A stretch of 64,000 nt of DNA from Nyssa sinensis (GCA_008638375.1 CM018031.1:63346188-63410187); one strand, 5' to 3'; positions 12,606 to 25,659 are shown, numbered from the stretch's first letter. The notes: generated from the letters alone by a model not told the origin. A program made the numbers and translations.

Positions 12606-13556
12606 GATATCCAAGCTCACTTGATTTGGTTGGAAAGCTTGATCACTTTCACTGGTTGGAAGAACTAGTGAACTGCAGAGCCAATCAATCATTATAAAGT
12701 TTCACTCAATTTGAACTTTAAAGCTTCCCATATTAGTATCCAAATTCTTGCATGCCAGGGAAAAGTTTGAGAGTATCAAAAATTACAAACCCGATTAGCT
12801 AAAATTACAATTTCTCAACCGTAAACCTGACAATTTAATTCATTCAAATGACAAAATATGATTAACTTGATACATGGATGAAGTTTATTCAAGAATTTTT
12901 CTTTTAAATTGGATTCAAAACTTTCAATGTAGTGAAAAATAAATATATAAAAACAAATTCTTTAACATAATAGGTATACCATTGTGTCAGTACATTTTTT
13001 CTAATAATATTATGTTATATATATATATATGTTTAATAATATTATGATTATATATGTTATGAGTTATTTTTTTAATAAATAATAGCAAAATAATGGTATT
13101 GTTAAAAGAATATCCTATGCTTTCTTCTAATCTAATTGATATGAGTTTGATTGTTTTTTTTTTTTTTATTATATAAAATAAAAAAAATCAGACCCAGTAC
13201 AAACATTACAACTTGGTTAATCCTGTTATTTCACTACAAATTCCAGGGCAATTTGATAATTACATAATCGGATATTTGTGATCAATTTGAATCGTACCGT
13301 GATCACCACATAAAGATTCTGGTTTTGGCGATGGTGATGGAGCCAACCGATGCAGTGCAGTAACATTTTATTTTTGGTTCTCAATCGCCGGTCCAAAACC
13401 TGTGGTGCCTGTTCTACACAGACCTCTCGCTCTTTTTCACACACACGCAAACAAATGGGTCTGGCTTCGTCCGTGTTTTGCTTATAATTTACAACTTAGT
13501 GGATTAAACTCAGAATTACTAGTTTCTGTTTTGGGGTTTCGTTTTCTGCTAATTTC
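12606..13556 (+). promoter_or_regulatory. Intergenic region and VTE3 promoter/leader
   Basis: No gene is visible between the duplicated Agenet/ENT tail and the VTE3 start codon. 12,780-13,190 is AT-rich with (TA)n at ~13014-13030. The last 350 bases are GC-richer and include a pyrimidine-rich stretch (CTCGCTCTTTTTCACACACACG, ~13425-13447), which is typical of a plant 5' leader. A TTATAATT box lies about 70 bases before the ATG. Exact transcription start is unknown. Confidence 0.4.
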
Positions 13557-14588
13557 ATGGCTTCTTCAATGCTGAATGGAGCTGATAATCTCAGACTCAT
13601 TAGAGGAATAACCCCAAATGGTTTAGGTTTTATTGGGTCAGATTTGCATGGCAAACATTTTCCCAAGATGGGTCTGGTGTCTTGTGGTAGAAATTCTAGG
13701 ACTAGAAGTGAAACCCTAGCACCCAAGTGCAGTCTTTCGGGATCCAGGCCGGCTTCTCAGCCTAGGTTCATACAGCACAAGAAAGAGGCATTCTGGTTTT
13801 ATAGGTTCCTATCCATTGTTTATGACCATGTCATAAACCCTGGGCATTGGACCGAGGATATGAGGGATGAGGCTCTTGAGCCGGCTGACCTAAGTGATCG
13901 AAATATGATAGTGGTAGATGTGGGAGGAGGTACAGGGTTCACTACTTTGGGTATAGTTAAGCATGTTGATGCAAAAAATGTCACAATTCTTGATCAGTCA
14001 CCTCATCAGCTTGCCAAGGCAAAGCAGAAGGAGCCCTTAAAGGACTGCAAGATAATTGAGGGCGATGCAGAGGATCTCCCATTCAGAACTGATTATGCCG
14101 ACAGATATGTATCTGCAGGGAGGTATATTCTCTATATTTTATTTGGTATTATATACATTATTTTTACTTCCGCTCTATTTTTTCATTTCGTACTATAATT
14201 GGAGAGATTATTTGTTTCACAAATTAATGGTTGGAGTACAATCTTGGTAATGCAACACATCTGTGTTGGCCACTTGGCCATAGTTTGTGAATCTATGATC
14301 ATTCTTGTGCTAGAGCTTTTGGTTTAAGTTAGTTTTGATTTATTTGAATATTGATGATTTTGTTGAGATGGAATCCAAGCAGTACAGAACCCATGCCATT
14401 TTTGCAGTATTTTGAACTAGTTTTAACTTATATTGTGGGCGTGGTATGGGCTATGCACATAAATAATGGAAATAACAATATTTACTATGAACTGAAATAT
14501 TAAATGTCACGCAGTTAAGCCACATATTGGAGTTTCATGTATATTAGAACACATGTAACAAGGTAGATTTGCAAGGAGAATTACATGC

Positions 14589-14622
<34 letters not shown>

Positions 14623-17600
14623 TTTGATTTGAGAGGGATTTAACTTTTTTGGCAGTCTCACTTATAGAAGTTCTATAATTGCATTTTCTCAGTATCGAGT
14701 ATTGGCCAGACCCACAACGTGGTATCAAGGAAGCATACAGAGTCTTGAAATTAGGAGGAAAGGCTTGTGTAATTGGCCCCGTGTACCCAACATTTTGGCT
14801 GTCTCGTTTTTTTGCAGATGTTTGGATGCTCTTCCCTAAGGAGGAAGAGTACATTGAGTGGTTTGAAAAGGCTGGATTTAAGGATGTTCAACTGAAGAGG
14901 ATTGGCCCAAAATGGTACCGTGGGGTTCGTCGTCATGGGCTGATCATGGGATGTTCTGTAACTGGTGTAAAACCTGCTTCCGGGGATTCTCCTTTACAGG
15001 TACTCACGTTTTTTCTCTCTCTATCTTTAGGTAAATAGCTAGTCATTACAATTGTATATACGTCACTTGTTTTCTCACTCTTTGGGGCAACCCTACTATT
15101 CCTCGGTTTTCCACTAAATTATTTTGATTTTGGATCAGTACCATTGTTCCACTGAATACACGTCAAAGACTTCATAATTTGTTCACAACATTTTAAACTT
15201 CAGGAAAGGTCTCCAATATTTACCCTATTCCCATAACATCTGAAACATTATTTTTTTCTTTTTTGGACTAAGGAACACCTAAAACAAGTTATTTTAATTC
15301 CCTATAAATGATTTTCCCCCCCCCCCCCCCCCCCTTCATCCTCCATCTTGGCAATGACTCCATCTTTTTTCTCCCAACTTTTATTCTAGTTATGATGACC
15401 TGATTTTAAAGCATACATGTTTGTCTATGGAAAACAAAATGAATTCTTTTCATTCAATGTGGTTATAAATTGCTTTACATCTCCTGTTGACCGTTCGCTT
15501 TCTCTTTTACTTCTTTATACTCTTGGAAAAATTCATTTCACAGGAATTCAAATTAAAGTGATACACTTCCCTATCCACTCTGATTTGTTGTGGGGACTGC
15601 TGTCAAAGCTTCAAATTAGTACTCCCATAGACTTAGTTTCTATTCAATTAAAATTTAATTTTCTTAGTTAAGAGATATAGCAGTTTCTTCTATGAAGAAA
15701 ATAGTAACTTAATATGGTGTCTGTATCAAAGCCATAAATGGAGGGGACGGAGTGGGAACTTGGTGAAAGAATGTCTAGTTGTATCTTGGTCCGCAATTCA
15801 GTTGCATAATAGGTGCCAAATAGTAACAATAGTTATAATTACAGAATTGAAGGGAAGGTGCAGTCAAAAGAAAGAATTGCTGAAGCATGCATTGATGCTG
15901 ATGTTGACGAGTTTGCAATCGTTCAAGAATTCATTATTCTAATATGGATGGGCATGTATTTGTGCTGATCTTGGTTCAAAATGGCAGTGATTTAACTTAT
16001 GATATGTCAAGGCTTGATAGTATTGGACTATTGAAGCAAATGACCAAGAAGAATTAGTGAAGCACAACATTTATCTTGTGATGGCTGGTGGCAATCATAA
16101 TTATTACATGTTGGTTTTAGGTTCTACATTAATCTGGGTATTAAGGGACAGTACTCATTTTTTATGGATTTACTCTTGATATCATAGAATTAGTCTGGTT
16201 GTAAAAGGATTGTGAAACCATTCCCATACATCAAATGAATTCTTAACCAGTTGTTTCAAGCTTTAATAGAGGTTGGGTTTGGGTTCCCTAGCTAATGAAT
16301 TTTGATCTCATGGAATTACCTGCTTCTTACATTTTGACATTAGAATCCAATATCAAAATTTAAAGCAATAAAGTTTCTCCCAGTTGTGGGGGAATATGTT
16401 AATAGAGGAGCTTGTTATTTGCATTTAGGGCTAATTCGAGCACCACAGGCACTCCCACCGCCCACAACCATTTTTAAATTGTGAAAACAGCTCAAACTCA
16501 ACTAACCTCATGTGCAACCTCAACTTCTCCCTTCACATTTGCCCAAAAAAAAAACAAATATTATAAAAAAATACCAAAAAAAAGAAAGAACACCCCCCCC
16601 CCCCCCCTCTTTTCTCTTCACATGTTAGTTGCCTCAAGTGTAAACCACAACTCTCAATAAGCTCCATACCTTATTATCTCGTGTCTTACTTTTTTTTTTC
16701 AGGACACGATTCCATTGTTGTAGCACAAGGGCTGCACACCACCATGCTCTTGCAAGACCTTACTCCATTAAAAGTCCACCATCATGTTGCTATGACTTTG
16801 AGAACCCAAATGTTATAAGCCATCACATTACCACTCCATATAGAGCCTAAGCCCAGTGCCAATGCTTTGTGCCATCGAGAATCTGCCCTTGCATTACCAT
16901 GATTCCAAGAACCCATATGTTACTGTCTTCTCAATAGCCACCAATATTTGGAGAGTCATCCACAATCTTCATGCTTAAACTTTGATACCACTTGTTGTGG
17001 AGGATGGAGAGTTGACCTTGATATGCACGTTGGAACCTAGCTTAATATAAAAGCTTAAACCATTAGGTCTTGAGCCCATTACATAAAAGCTTAATCCATT
17101 GGATCTTTCTTTTCATATACTATTTCACTAATGTGAGACTCCAATCTCACACATGACCTTAAATACTTTTGATTGATTTTTGGTTTGGGTTGCAACCTTT
17201 AGATCCAAAAGCCATAGCAATCGAAACAATCTAACATGTCACTACGTTGATACTTATTTTGATTGTTGGGGAATTGGCATTTGTGCCTTATGTTTGTTTG
17301 ATCATTTTAGGACTTAAAATTTTAGTATAATTCTTACATAACAAATAGAAATTGATTTTCTCATTTATGCGAGCGTTATTTCATTTCTTTCCCCTACTTT
17401 GGATTCATAAAGTTGTTTTATTTTAGTATATTCTTACTGAACAAATAGAAATGCATTTTCTCATCTATGGAAGTATCTTTCCTTTCATTTTTTCCCGCAC
17501 TTTGGATTCATAAAGTTGTCTTTATGTATTGCAGTTGGGTCCTAAGGTAGAGGATGTAACGAAGCCAGTAAATCCTTTTGTCTTCTTTCTGCGCTTTATC

Positions 17601-17681
17601 TTGGGTGCCATGGCGGCAAGCATATTTTGTACTGGTTCCGATCTACATGTGGCTGAAAGATCAAATTGTTCCCAAAGGTAG
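13557..17681 (+). CDS. VTE3: MPBQ/MSBQ methyltransferase (VTE3/APG1), C-terminus frameshifted
   Basis: Plastid inner-envelope SAM-dependent methyltransferase that methylates 2-methyl-6-phytyl- and 2-methyl-6-solanesyl-benzoquinol for tocopherol and plastoquinone synthesis. Exons: 13557-14122, 14693-14999, 17535-17681, all with GT..AG borders and matching phases. Residues 1-~50 are a Ser/Arg-rich transit peptide. Then come RFIQHKKEAFWFYRFLS, SAM motif I (VVDVGGGTGFTTLGIV), ILDQSPHQLAKAKQKEPL, and in exon 2 the family signatures YWPDPQRGIKEAYRVLKLGG and PKWYRGVRRHGLIMGCSVTG. Exon 3 begins LGPKVEDVTKPVNPF as in Arabidopsis At3g63410. After GAMAA an extra A (about 17618-17619) shifts the frame. 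The expected membrane anchor (FVLVPIYMW, then KDQIVPKG) is present in the +1 frame, ending at 17691, while the literal frame stops at 17681. Length as read is 339 aa, near the Arabidopsis 338. A true allele would lose its C-terminal anchor; sequencing error is more likely. Confidence 0.95.
16440..17170 (-). mobile_element. LTR-type retroelement relic in VTE3 intron 2
   Basis: A GC-richer block inside the 2.5-kb second intron, with no coding capacity. Its right part holds phrases common in plant LTR ends: 'TTTGATACCACTTGTTG' (~16980), two copies of 'TAAAAGCTTAA-CCATT' (~17048 and ~17089) and 'AATGTGAGACTCCAATCTCAC' (~17136). Family and exact ends are uncertain, and the strand is a guess. Confidence 0.4.
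17314..17519 (+). repeat. 103-bp tandem duplication next to the VTE3 exon 3 acceptor
   Basis: Two head-to-tail copies share TTTTAGTATA-TTCTTAC, ACAAATAGAAAT, TTTTCTCAT-TATG and TTGGATTCATAAAGTTGT (ending ~17416 and ~17519), giving a period of ~103 bases. The second copy ends 15 bases before the exon 3 splice junction, so it supplies the polypyrimidine and branch-point region. Confidence 0.75.
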
Positions 17682-17699
17682 ACCAATATGAGAGAGTTT

Positions 17700-19150
17700 T
17701 GTATGGCTATAAGAGTGGATTGTGATGCTCTTCCAATTTGTATGAACTTTTTTTTTATTTTATTTAGCAGAATTACAACTGGAATTGACTGTTTCAATTC
17801 TTAAACAAACCCAGATCAGTTTCTAATATTTTTTTTTCTGGAGCCAAGCATGGTGTCATGTATAGTTTAGCTGTCTTAACATATGCAATGCAGGCCCCAA
17901 TGCTGTATTCCTTGCAAATGAGTTCCCATAAAATACTCATTCTCTTATCGTTTGCTGTTTGAAAATTTTCTAATAACCATATTCATGTTGCTTTGTTTCT
18001 AAAGGGGATGAGAAATACTTTTGGCCAAAAAATAAAAGATCAATCATTAGATTTTCACTCTCTCAAAAACTAAAAATAAAAAAATTCCCCTTCTTTTGGT
18101 TTGATTGATGATACTTTAAATTAACAAGTCTACGAATATATTCAAGTTCGACTTATTTATATTTGCAAGTCGATTTTAAATGAATCTCTAGTTGAATTGA
18201 ATCTCTAATTGAATTATTTTATTAAATTTGTATTGATCTATATTCTTCTCATGCTTACTTGTTTCTTTAAGAATAAATAGATAATGTCACTTAGCATGAA
18301 AGAATTTAAACTTTTTTTAATTTCTCTTTCCATTTGAATACCTATTTTTATATTCTTCCATGATAAATGATTTGATAAAAAATTTTGATATCAACCAAAC
18401 AAATAACATCCTGGCACTTGACAGAATATTATTATTTAGCTACTAAAAGTGAAATAATCTGTGTAAAAAGCAAGATATGACTGGCCAAGTAGGCATCCAT
18501 CAACATATGCCTCCCAATCTCCCACCCAATAAGAACACGCCGTAACAGATTATAAACAAAAGAAAGGGGGAGAATATAAAATATCCTGTCTGTGATGGAT
18601 AAGAAGGGTTCCAAGTTAGCAAAATGCAGACAGAGTTTGAAAAAAAAATTTAGGATCAAATTTTTTTAAAAATATTTAATTATAAATTATAATATTAATT
18701 GATAATATTTTTATTAAGTAATTATATTTATTAATATATAAAATGTTATAAATTACATAAGAGTCTAACTAAAAAAAAAAAGACTCCTAAATAAATATAG
18801 GTTATATAAAACAAAAATTAAAACATAAATGTGTACAACATCCTTCCTCCACTAAAGCCTTAAAAAAACATTTATATTTTTAAGTGTTAGAAGTGTTCTG
18901 TACAAGACATTCACAATTATTTCCAACAAACCTTCATGTTTTGGAAACATTAAATATCGATGATATTAAAAATATTTATTTCAATACATATAATTCAACT
19001 ATTATTTATTCATTGATTTCTCACTAGACTTGGTGTATGTTTTCAAGAAAACTTTTAATTTGTGGGAGAGCCGTTAACAATGGATGGAAATCGTATTATG
19101 GATGAATTTTTTTTCTCCATTAAAATAAGATGAATGATCTATTAGACTTA
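17700..19150. other. Intergenic AT-rich region after VTE3
   Basis: Begins with the likely VTE3 3' UTR (to about 17960, with AATAAA-like signals near 18030). Beyond that I see only AT-rich DNA. An open stretch on the minus strand at 18432-18659 has no recognisable features. No gene is supported. Confidence 0.5.
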
Positions 19151-19387
19151 GATGTCGCGGGTCGGACTCTGACCTAAAAGTTATAACTAATGGGTAGAAG
19201 GTATCGGGATCCACCTGAATTCACGACGCCCTCGTTGCAATCGGGCCTCAAGGAGGGTTCAGGCCCTCAGGCCCCGTGCTTTATGATTACTACCTGGCCA
19301 TCAAAGTCTCGGGTTGGCTCTAATACCACTGTCACGGGCCGAACTTCTGATCCAAAAGTTATAATTGATGGATAGAGGTATCAGATC
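19151..19387. repeat. Dispersed repeat with ~178-bp direct sub-repeats
   Basis: The block 19151-19211 (CGGGTCGGACTCTGACC, AAAAGTTATAACTAATGGGT, AGGTATCGGGATC) recurs at 19329-19387 (CGGGCCGAACTTCTGATCC, AAAAGTTATAATTGATGG, AGGTATCAGATC). It is GC-rich against an AT-rich background. I read this as the terminal part of a non-autonomous LTR-type element with an internal duplication. No coding capacity. Confidence 0.5.
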
Positions 19388-20195
19388 GCTTATATGGCCC
19401 AAAACCTCCCTACTCACAACCGATGTAGGATCGTGACATATAGCTATAAATGGGACACTTCTTAATTGGCACACAACTTTTTAAAAAAATAATATTGAAA
19501 CATTAGTAGAGATAATTGTGAAAAAGTTTGATTGAAAAAAAAAAAAAATAATAAAGGGATATATTTTAATATTTTCAACATACACAAGAAAAATTTTAAA
19601 TAAAAAAGGCTGAGGGGGGCAATTGATCCTGTCCTGCATCCACCAAAGTCCTGTGCCTTCACCTGGAGAAATTATCGAGTGAGTTCATCACATCCAATCA
19701 TTATGTGATGTGTCTTGCAAACCTTAAAATATTCTATAAATTATAAAAAACAATTTTTTCAAAAATATAAAATTTTATAAAACTTGTAAGATATCGTACG
19801 TGGTATAACGGTCGCATAATTCCTTGTAGATAGCCTAGACAGTTAAGGGGTGCGGCGCCCGTTTGGATTGATCAATATCAATGCTTCCAGTCTTGTCTGG
19901 ATAAAGGGGAAAAAGAATTCATCAAACAAAATACTGAGTTGTTTCTTTGAAAACAATAACAGTACGAATTAAACCCAAAACCAACCTCATCTACTACATC
20001 CATATGCTTTTATCCCTATGCTGGGACAATCTCGACAGCTAGAAAAACTTGTGTGTTAGGGGTGTTTCAGAAAAGCCATAGTATAAAGATGAGAAAGGAA
20101 ATATGAGAATATATATATATATATATATATAGGACATAAAAATGAGAATTTAGGACGGGTGTTTATATATAATGGCTATATAGCTCGGGTTTTTC

Positions 20196-20295
20196 GTGAT
20201 CCCATCAACGGGTGAAGTAGCCACATGATCTGATCTTTCCTTGGCAGAGAGGGAAGTTAAGATCATGCTGGCAGCTTCAACTGCTGGTAGTGCAC
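20196..20295 (-). ncRNA. MIR167: MIR167 hairpin, copy 1 (miR167 ending ..GAUCUU)
   Basis: On the minus strand, positions 20279-20259 spell the miR167 family sequence (UGAAGCUGCCAG + CAUGAUCUU). The 3' arm at 20231-20211 (AGATCATGTGGCTACTTCACC) pairs with it as the star strand across a ~27-base loop containing TTCCCTCTCTGCCAAGG. Pairing extends below the duplex (CTACCAGCAG with the segment reading GTTGATGGG), as expected of a plant precursor. miR167 sits on the 5' arm as in known MIR167 genes and guides cleavage of ARF6/ARF8-type auxin response factor mRNAs. An open frame spanning this locus (20150-20347) reads through the hairpin and shows no protein features. Confidence 0.93.
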
Positions 20296-20353
20296 GATCA
20301 GTAGACAAGTCTTCCATTTGAGACACAGAACAGAGAGAGAGATTCATTTGAAT

Positions 20354-20355
<2 letters not shown>

Positions 20356-20387
<32 letters not shown>
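20356..20387. repeat. (CT)n microsatellite in the MIR167 copy 1 leader
   Basis: An unbroken CT/TC run lies between the predicted TATA box and the hairpin. On the transcribed minus strand it is a (GA)n tract ~75 bases upstream of the mature miRNA. GA/CT tracts are frequent in plant core promoters and 5' leaders. Confidence 0.85.
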
Positions 20388-20389
<2 letters not shown>

Positions 20390-20425
20390 AGCTAGAAGGA
20401 TGCAAGATAGGACGAGAGTAGTGGG

Positions 20426-20434
20426 ATATATATA
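20426..20434 (-). promoter_or_regulatory. TATA box of MIR167 copy 1
   Basis: CTATATATA on the minus strand, followed ~30 bases downstream by a pyrimidine-rich start-like sequence (CCTATCTTGCATCC, ~20394-20407). It lies about 150 bases upstream of the mature miRNA, a normal spacing for a plant pol II microRNA gene. Inferred from motif and position only. Confidence 0.5.
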
Positions 20435-20449
20435 GAAAGAGGGTCAAGA

Positions 20450-21324
20450 AGATCCCATCCTCTTGTATAAAAAAGTCTTTTATATATGAATTATGATTTT
20501 GTTGTTATTAGGGACTGAAAACTGAAAAACTTATGTGAGAGACTATAATTTATGAGCCAAAAAGATGGCAGTGGTCCAAAGTGAGACAAGTTGAATATTG
20601 TCACGCCCACGCCACCACCATGCAGACAAGTTAATGAGTGAGACTTTCTCAAATTTGGTAAAGCAGCCTGGGACACCCTCGCCCCGGATCAATTATTTTG
20701 TGGTCCTTTGGGTTATGATCTTAATAGGTAAATTAAAAGTCCTCATCAGTAGCATTATATTATATATGTACTTATCATCTTTGGTATCATTAAAACCAGT
20801 CCATTCATATTTTCTCCTCATCCTGCCATATATATATATATATATATATATCTATATTATAGGGTACTCTCGGAGTACTGTCGACAAGTGTGCAAAAGAT
20901 TGATAGTCATATGTGAAAGAATGTATTGTTTCTACATGAGTTGTTATGCATTGATCTCGGATACATTACACCCGAATTAATAAATAATAGACATATCAAT
21001 TTGTAGATGACCTACATATATTCTGTTAATGTAATTGTTATTCATTGATCAAGGTGTAAGGCGTTGAAATTAATGAATAATTTTTTTATATGTACATATG
21101 TATATATGGTCATCGGTTTCATTATCAAGATTATTAGTTCAAAAGTATCTAATATTGTGGGGGAAAAAAAGTTATATAGAAAAATTGTATGATAATTTAA
21201 ATCAATTTCAAACATATACATAACATAAATGATAAATATATCTCACATGTCAGAAAATAAAAATATATATTACAGGTCAGAATTTGAATAACCATATACA
21301 TATCACTTTACTTGTTTTCCAATA

Positions 21325-21358
<34 letters not shown>

Positions 21359-21493
21359 GTAAACATCATCCATGCGCCAAAAAACTAGTTAAACACATGG
21401 TGTTCATGGGGGACCACTTGCCTGGCTATGGCTTCTTGGATGTAGAAGAAAGAAAAAGCATCTCTACCTAACAAGCTCATGTGACTCTCTCTC

Positions 21494-21547
<54 letters not shown>

Positions 21548-24500
21548 GTTGTGTGTATATATATATATATATATATGATGTGTGATGTCTACCCAGCCTC
21601 TTCATTCCTTATAAGTATCTTTCCTTTGTTCGATGAAAATATATAGCTTTTTCTTTATAAACATGGAATGCCATCTGTCGGGTGCTTGCTCCTCCTGCAT
21701 CTAATTGTTGTCAGCTATAAAGATAAAGTAAATGTTAAAGACATTGCAATGGATTAAGTAACATATAGGAGTCTAATCTGTAAAGTGGATCAACAATATT
21801 CTGATACAGGCAATAAAGAAATTGATATTTAAAAAAAAGGCTGATAAAAGCTATCATGATTTTGACCTTCTGTTTCTTCTAATTTGTTTCGATCCCTTTG
21901 GTAGGTTTGGGCTGATGGAACCAATAGATGCATGCAGAGTCATCTCCATATCCAAGTATCATAAAAGTAGAAAACAATTGATATGCTAAAGAAAAGTTCC
22001 CAAACACATTGGCTTCATTAGGCCATTCATCAAATTCTGCATGATTAGCTCCCATATATATATATATATATATATATTAAGCTTCTTTGCTTTTTTTTAT
22101 GGCTTTTTTTTTATGGCTTATTGTTATTAAGAGTTCATTTTGTATAGAATATTTTTTAAATTTTTTATAGATAGATGTGTATTTAGATATTACAGTTAAA
22201 AAAATGTTATATATCTCTCATGTAATGTGTCACCAAGAAATATTTTTAAACTTTATAGAATTTGATTTTTAAAGTTACCAAGTAATGATACATTGTATTT
22301 TCTTAGAAGTGTAATTGGAAATATGAATTAAGGATATCTAGCATTATTCATTATGTTTGTTTGGATTTAAAGAATTAGAATGATAAGAAAGAAAAAGGAT
22401 ATATAATTTATTTCATATTTGTTTAAGAACGAAAAAGGAAGGGGGAAAAAAAATGAGGGAAAGGAAAGGCACAATGGACCATTTTACTTTCTTTCCCAGA
22501 GTATGAAAAAATTGGAGGGAAACAACTATCATTTCTTTTCTCTTTTAATTAATGCTATATGTCATTTTCTGTTCTTTTCTTTTTGCGCATCCAAATGTGC
22601 TTATGCACTATTAAGTCTAGAAATCATCAAGGAAAACTTAAGTACAAGTCTTACGGACAATTTAATTTAACCATTATGTTTGGTATTTTCAAACTAAGAT
22701 CTTGAAATTGAAATTGGAAATGACTGAGTTAGAAGCAAATTGACTCAAAATCTGATTTACTTTGCCTATAATTCTATACAATGTGAATTCTAAAACCCCA
22801 ATTACATGTTGCCAAACACCCCCATAATAGAATTTAAATTTGTGTTTCATAACTCTTTGAGTCTGAGAAATTATTCAATGGTTCAATGCCAATGGTTCCA
22901 ACGATTAAATGATAGGTCATGTAAACATCTACATGACCCGGTTGCTAATGTGAGTATCAATCTAATTCTTAGGATCATAGTTTAAGGGACCACCAAATAA
23001 TTGTTCCTTGAGTGTACCTATATCTTGCATATGTAAGATTATTTAGAGGATTTCAAAATTAATACCATCTTGATAATTTTTTTTAAATGACTTTTTTCCA
23101 AACAAAAAATGGATCAATTTTTGCCAAACTCCTAATAATTAAATTGAGATATTATTAATTAGTTTCTTTTAAAAAGAAATGAAATTTGTTGTAAATTAAT
23201 GATTTATGCAACAAAAGTTTGAAAGAGAGAAAAAAAAAAATAACACAGAGAGTTTACATGATTCGTCAATGTATTTACACTCACAAAAGTGGTTATATTT
23301 TTCACTATTTAGAAAATAGAATTACAATATATTTATACTGTCTCGCAATTAAAATCTTAATCCAGTACATTGAAATTTCCTATTATATGTATCGCAGGGG
23401 CTTCATCTTCACACCCCAACCTATTATTCGTCCTGATAACACAACTCGACCTTATGTACTTTGCTCCACGCATAAAACCTATATACTAGTTTCACATATT
23501 ACAAAATATGAGCTACTTTTAGCAAAACTTCTATTTTGGCCAAGCGAGTGCAAACTATGCTTGGTGTTTTGAAGATTACAGACAAGAAGTTGACCGGACT
23601 GACTCCACCGCAAATCTAACAAAACAATCACTTTAGACACCACTTAAAAAAAATGTATCAAATTTTATATTTTTATAGTATAATCATTGTTATCTACTTT
23701 TATATAAAAAATTATGTAAAAACTCAATTATTAGAATTTCATTGAATATATATATATTTCTCTTGTTGAAAAATAATTAAATTATATATAACAAAAATAA
23801 ATATATTATATATAAAAATCAAAGTAAAAATTATATTAATATTAAAAATAATAACTTTGACGGCCTGGTTTCTGTTAGATTTTGGGTACATGTAATCCTG
23901 TGGCCCACCGTGCTGCAGTTAGAATAGAATCCTTTAACGGACCGAGCCCATGCACAGAGCACGGACCGGCCTTTCTAGAAGCCTAATACTCGATAAATGT
24001 GAACATGCAAAAGAATTAAAAAAAAAAAAAACACTTCATTTTGATATATTTTTTAAATTTAACAATGACGAATTTCATATTTTTATTCTAATTATACTAA
24101 TCTTTAAATGATTATTCATTCTTCAAAATTTATTTTTATAATATTATTTATTATTTATGTTTAAAATATTATTAATAAAAAAAAATGCAAATTAAAATAG
24201 GCAAGAATTGTGAAAAAACAAATAATAAATAATAATTAAGAATCTTCTTAATAAATTTAAATTAAATTTTAAGTATTTATTTATTTAAATAATTATTTAT
24301 TTATTTTAAGTATTTTAAAAATAATTAATTTTTAAATAATAACCTTCAAATTTAAAAATATTATTTATATTTTTAAATTTAATATCAATTTAAAGATGAG
24401 TTTAAGACTTTTTTTTTATCTTTTTATTTTTTTTTGTCAATTTGAAAATGAGTTGAAGACTCTTTTTGACCTTTTCACTTTTAAATTTGAAGATTTAAAA

Positions 24501-25655
24501 ATAAATTAAAGATGGCCACATAATGTGCATTTTGTATGTATATATAATATGAGCGCATATATATATATATATATATATATTATACACACAAATAACATCA
24601 CGACTTTTCAATAGACTGATTGTAACATTTCCTTTCTGTAAATATACACGTGTCATTTAACAGTGTCCTTGCCACTTGAGTATAATTATCCTACTCATGT
24701 CCCCTACACTGGAAATGTTCAACGCTCAACAAATCAGTTGTTTTGTCGTATATGATAAGCAAGTGAGGAGACCTTTCACTAGCATCTTTTATGAGAATTA
24801 TTGTACGAACTGTTTTTAGTAATTATTAAAATAGTAACATTAGGCACGCAGCTAAGATTGTACATGAATCTAGTTGAGTTAAAAAATAGATTCCCCGAGG
24901 TAAAAATTGTTTAAATAAATAAAATTTAAATTTTACTCATTTATTTTATATAAAATATTTAATTATTTATCAAATCAAATCAAGTTTGAGATTATTTAAT
25001 AAATTAATTAATTCAAAATTGTTTTATAAATTCTATTCTTTTTATTGCTCATTCTTGATAGGTATGCTTGAAGATGAGGGCTAAGGGATAGAAAAAAAAC
25101 ACTACATTCCATTTATTGCCATGTTTTTAAAACCTATTTTAATGGTTAATTTGGAAATTAATCCCAATCCAAATTTTCCCATGAACTTTGAAAAATCAAA
25201 ATTTTAAATTTATTTGAATATTTTATCCAAACTCCATCAAATATGATGGAATAATTAGCCATAATTTACAATAAAAATGATAATTTAAAACAAATTTTAT
25301 TTTTTCCCATTTGGTATCCGACCAAATATTTTGACTTTTTAGCAAAAAATCTATTTGATTTGATTTAAAATCTCATTGACTTTTTTTATCTAATTCTTTC
25401 TTTACAAACCTAACAAATCCCTCATTTCTTGAACCGAGAAAACCAACCCACATCACATCCCTTTCTAGTAGAATAGGTAAGAATAGAACCATAACCCCTT
25501 AAGAAGAGAAATCACGGGTAGACAACCGGTTCCCAAAAGGGAACAGTAGCATACATTGGGTTCCCTAGCTATAGTGAGAAGTGGACACGTCTAAATTAAA
25601 AAGGCCTTGAAGTTTCAAAGATTATTGAATCCAACGATTAAGTTACTTGTACTTA
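20450..25655. other. Intergenic region rich in microsatellites
   Basis: No coding gene is supported. Present: (TA)n at ~20828-20852, (CT)n at 21328-21355, (CT)n then (TA)n at 21485-21576, (TA)n at ~22056-22078, (AT)n at ~24558-24581. Segments at ~22320-22600 and ~22674-22822 resemble small MITEs (TTTGGAT or TGTTTGG ends in inverted orientation), with weak evidence. The part nearest 20450-21600 would be the upstream promoter of MIR167 copy 1. An open frame at 23219-23572 (117 codons) has no recognisable domain. Confidence 0.5.
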
Positions 25656-25659
25656 AAAG

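Noticed and set aside
20150..20347. Possible small peptide gene on the minus strand (65 codons)
   Set aside because: The frame crosses the MIR167 hairpin, and its length is explained by the structured RNA. A microRNA-encoded peptide cannot be excluded but nothing in the sequence supports one.
21400..21450. Possible MIR160 (TTGCCTGGCT similarity)
   Set aside because: Only the first ~10 bases match miR160 and there is no pairing star arm nearby.
23219..23572. 117-codon open frame on the plus strand
   Set aside because: AT-rich intergenic DNA, no recognisable motif, no splice or promoter context.
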